Source: UBA11591 sp040220895 (GTDB lineage Bacteria > Bacteroidota > Bacteroidia > Flavobacteriales_E > Vicingaceae). From it: 64,000 nt of DNA. Positions within the stretch are counted from its first letter, which is position 1, and every line of letters begins with the position of its first letter. A program made the position numbers and the translations under genes. Below the pieces are notes generated by a model. It worked only from the letters and a program-made list of their open reading frames with translations. It was not told the DNA's origin and did not search any database. This document shows, piece by piece, positions 62,673 to 64,000 of the stretch. The stretch spans positions 1-64,000 of the forward strand of contig JAVJVY010000023.1 of NCBI GenBank assembly GCA_040220895.1, read 5' to 3'.

Positions 62673-63577
62673 TGAAGAAACTATTATACATATCATTTTT
62701 TCTCATGGCAGGAGCGGTTTATGCCCAGCAAGTGCCCATGTATAGCCAGTTTCTTTTTCATGATTACCTTATAAATCCCGCCATTGCTGGTACCAAGGGA
62801 TACTATGACGCCCGAATGACCCAGCGGCTACAATGGGTCGGATTTGACGACGCACCCAGGACCATGGCCCTTAGCACACAGGGGCCCCTTAAAAACCGCA
62901 AAATGGGAATCGGCGGGTATTTCATCAATGATATTGGTGGACATGTCTACCAGCGCTCCGGATACCTTTCCTACTCTTACATCGCAAAGCTTTCTGGTGG
63001 CGTGAACATGTCCTTCGGACTTGCTGCCGGAATTAGCGGTTGGACCCTTGACGGAACCAAACTCAACTTGAACGAAAGTGGCGATCAGGTATTGAGTAAT
63101 GGGCTTCAGTCATCGTATGTCCCCGATGGCTCCTTTGGATATTACATTTTCTCCAAGCGCCTTTCCCTCGGTTTTTCCATTAATCAGTTGTTTGGTTCCA
63201 AACTGACATTCTTCCAAGACGGAAACGTTGGGACGAGCCGCTTGAAACAACATTTCAACCTGCACGCCTCTTATTTATTGGGTAGTGATGAAAGTGATTT
63301 CAGTTTTACCCCTTATTTTCTGTTAAAATATGTGAATCCCGTTCCAGCACAATTTGATGTTGGGCTTAAGGCCGAATATAAGAAGGCAATTTGGCTAGGG
63401 GCTTCGTACCGAAGTGAAGAGGCTATTTCCATGTTACTTGGATTTGTACTAAGAGACAACCTTATCATTGGTTATTCCTATGATTTTATTACTTCTGACG
63501 TCAATGTGCGTGCCAACGCCAGTCACGAAATTATGATCGGACTAAAATTACAGAGAGCCCTTCCAGATAAAAAATAG
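62672..63577 (+). CDS. PorP/SprF family outer-membrane protein
   Basis: A 301-residue barrel protein with a signal peptide (ending V-Y-A-Q), then Q-V-P-M-Y-S-Q-F-L-F-H-D-Y-L-I-N-P-A-I-A-G, the family hallmark, and a last strand I-G-Y-S-Y-D-F. The ATG at 62672 overlaps the SprB-like stop as TGATG, so the partners are made together. In flavobacteria SprF is needed for SprB export, and the same role is inferred here. Confidence 0.95.
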   Translation: MKKLLYISFFLMAGAVYAQQVPMYSQFLFHDYLINPAIAGTKGYYDARMTQRLQWVGFDDAPRTMALSTQGPLKNRKMGIGGYFINDIGGHVYQRSGYLSYSYIAKLSGGVNMSFGLAAGISGWTLDGTKLNLNESGDQVLSNGLQSSYVPDGSFGYYIFSKRLSLGFSINQLFGSKLTFFQDGNVGTSRLKQHFNLHASYLLGSDESDFSFTPYFLLKYVNPVPAQFDVGLKAEYKKAIWLGASYRSEEAISMLLGFVLRDNLIIGYSYDFITSDVNVRANASHEIMIGLKLQRALPDKK

Positions 63578-63594
63578 CCTTTTCTTAACTTACC

Positions 63595-64000
63595 ATGCCT
63601 TTCGAAGTCCAAACAGGTCGATTATTGCTGCGGGATTTTTCCGTTTCAGATGCAGATTCGATGTTCGCACTCAACTCTGATCCTGAGGTGATTAAATACA
63701 CAGGAGACCCTCCTTTTGCATCGATATCTGAGGCAAGGGCATTTCTAAACAGCTATTCCCATTACTCAAATCATGGTTACGGTCGTTGGGCAGTAGAGCG
63801 AATTGTAGACCAGAGGTTTATCGGATGGTCGGGTTTGAAATTGAATGAAGAACAAAATGTTGACCTTGGTTTTCGATTTCTAAGATCGGAGTGGAACAAG
63901 GGTTATGCTACAGAATCAGCACTGGCTTGTCTGGAAATAGGTTTTGATATGCTAGGTCTGGAAGAAATTGTTGGACGGGTAGTTCAAGCGAACATTGTTT
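63595..64000 (+). CDS. GNAT family N-acetyltransferase (3' truncated by window end)
   Basis: The frame is open from the ATG at 63595 to the right edge (135 codons, no stop). It begins M-P-F-E-V-Q-T-G-R-L-L-L-R-D-F, then D-S-M-F-A-L-N-S-D-P-E-V, G-R-W-A-V-E, I-G-W-S-G-L and L-G-F-R-F...W-N-K-G-Y-A-T-E-S-A, the acetyl-CoA-binding motif of RimJ/RimL-type GNAT proteins. The C-terminal end lies outside the window. Confidence 0.88.
   Translation, partial: MPFEVQTGRLLLRDFSVSDADSMFALNSDPEVIKYTGDPPFASISEARAFLNSYSHYSNHGYGRWAVERIVDQRFIGWSGLKLNEEQNVDLGFRFLRSEWNKGYATESALACLEIGFDMLGLEEIVGRVVQANIV

Overview
The window comes from a member of the Bacteroidota, most likely a flavobacterium-like lineage; I cannot place it to genus. 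The evidence is the cell-surface toolkit: T9SS (type IX secretion) cargo with type A and type B C-terminal sorting domains, a giant SprB-repeat adhesin coupled to a PorP/SprF protein, SBBP-repeat and PKD proteins, and an alpha-2-macroglobulin-like giant. Promoters fit the Bacteroidota sigma consensus (TTG, about 20 bp, TAnnTTTG), Shine-Dalgarno signals are scarce, GlyRS is the single-chain type, and TTG/GTG starts are frequent. There is no phage, transposase, CRISPR array or rRNA; it reads as ordinary chromosome with one repeat-rich spot beside a tRNA.

Layout. 1-3.8 kb: a YwqK-like repeat protein divergent from a MATE exporter, then DUF2490, DUF1801 and heme-binding DUF3365 genes. 3.8-10.4 kb: a seven-gene drug-export operon on the minus strand (TetR, TolC, HlyD, two ABC ATPases, two ABC-2 permeases), with operator-like repeats upstream of tetR. 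10.4-14.3 kb: a steroid-reductase-like membrane enzyme, two short-chain dehydrogenase/epimerase genes, and a lipoprotein plus a small Cys/Met protein resembling copper-associated genes. 14.3-20.2 kb: RNase R, then an overlapping operon for periplasmic sulfite oxidation (molybdoenzyme, cytochrome c, rhodanese lipoprotein), and a sterol-desaturase-family enzyme. 20.2-25.5 kb: an orphan PorP/SprF protein, nrdB-nrdA with a strong terminator, and a DUF3109 gene. 25.6-30.9 kb: GlyRS, the prs-rplY-pth operon with a multi-pass membrane protein, and tRNA-Leu(CAA).

30.9-31.5 kb holds no gene but a cluster of structured repeats. 31.5-40.2 kb: two T9SS type A cargo proteins, outer-membrane barrels, an overlapping NTF2/unknown/VOC/MDR operon and a DJ-1/PfpI lipoprotein. 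40.3-44.5 kb: a dCMP deaminase, an S41 protease, two small lipoproteins and a glycosyltransferase. 44.5-50.5 kb: the 1993-residue alpha-2-macroglobulin-like protein. 50.6-55.9 kb: a PKD type B cargo protein and a minus-strand operon of nitroreductase, purK, purE and an FAD oxidoreductase. 56.1-63.6 kb: the 2194-residue SprB-repeat protein translationally coupled to PorP/SprF. A GNAT acetyltransferase runs off the right edge.

Most worth a second look: the structured repeats beside tRNA-Leu, with compensatory changes in their stems; a co-varying cysteine pair across the 25 SprB repeats; the loss of the thioester cysteine in the macroglobulin-like protein; the sulfite-oxidation operon with a membrane-anchored rhodanese; candidate leaderless starts, including a divergent pair at glyS/DUF3109; and terminators built into coding sequence.
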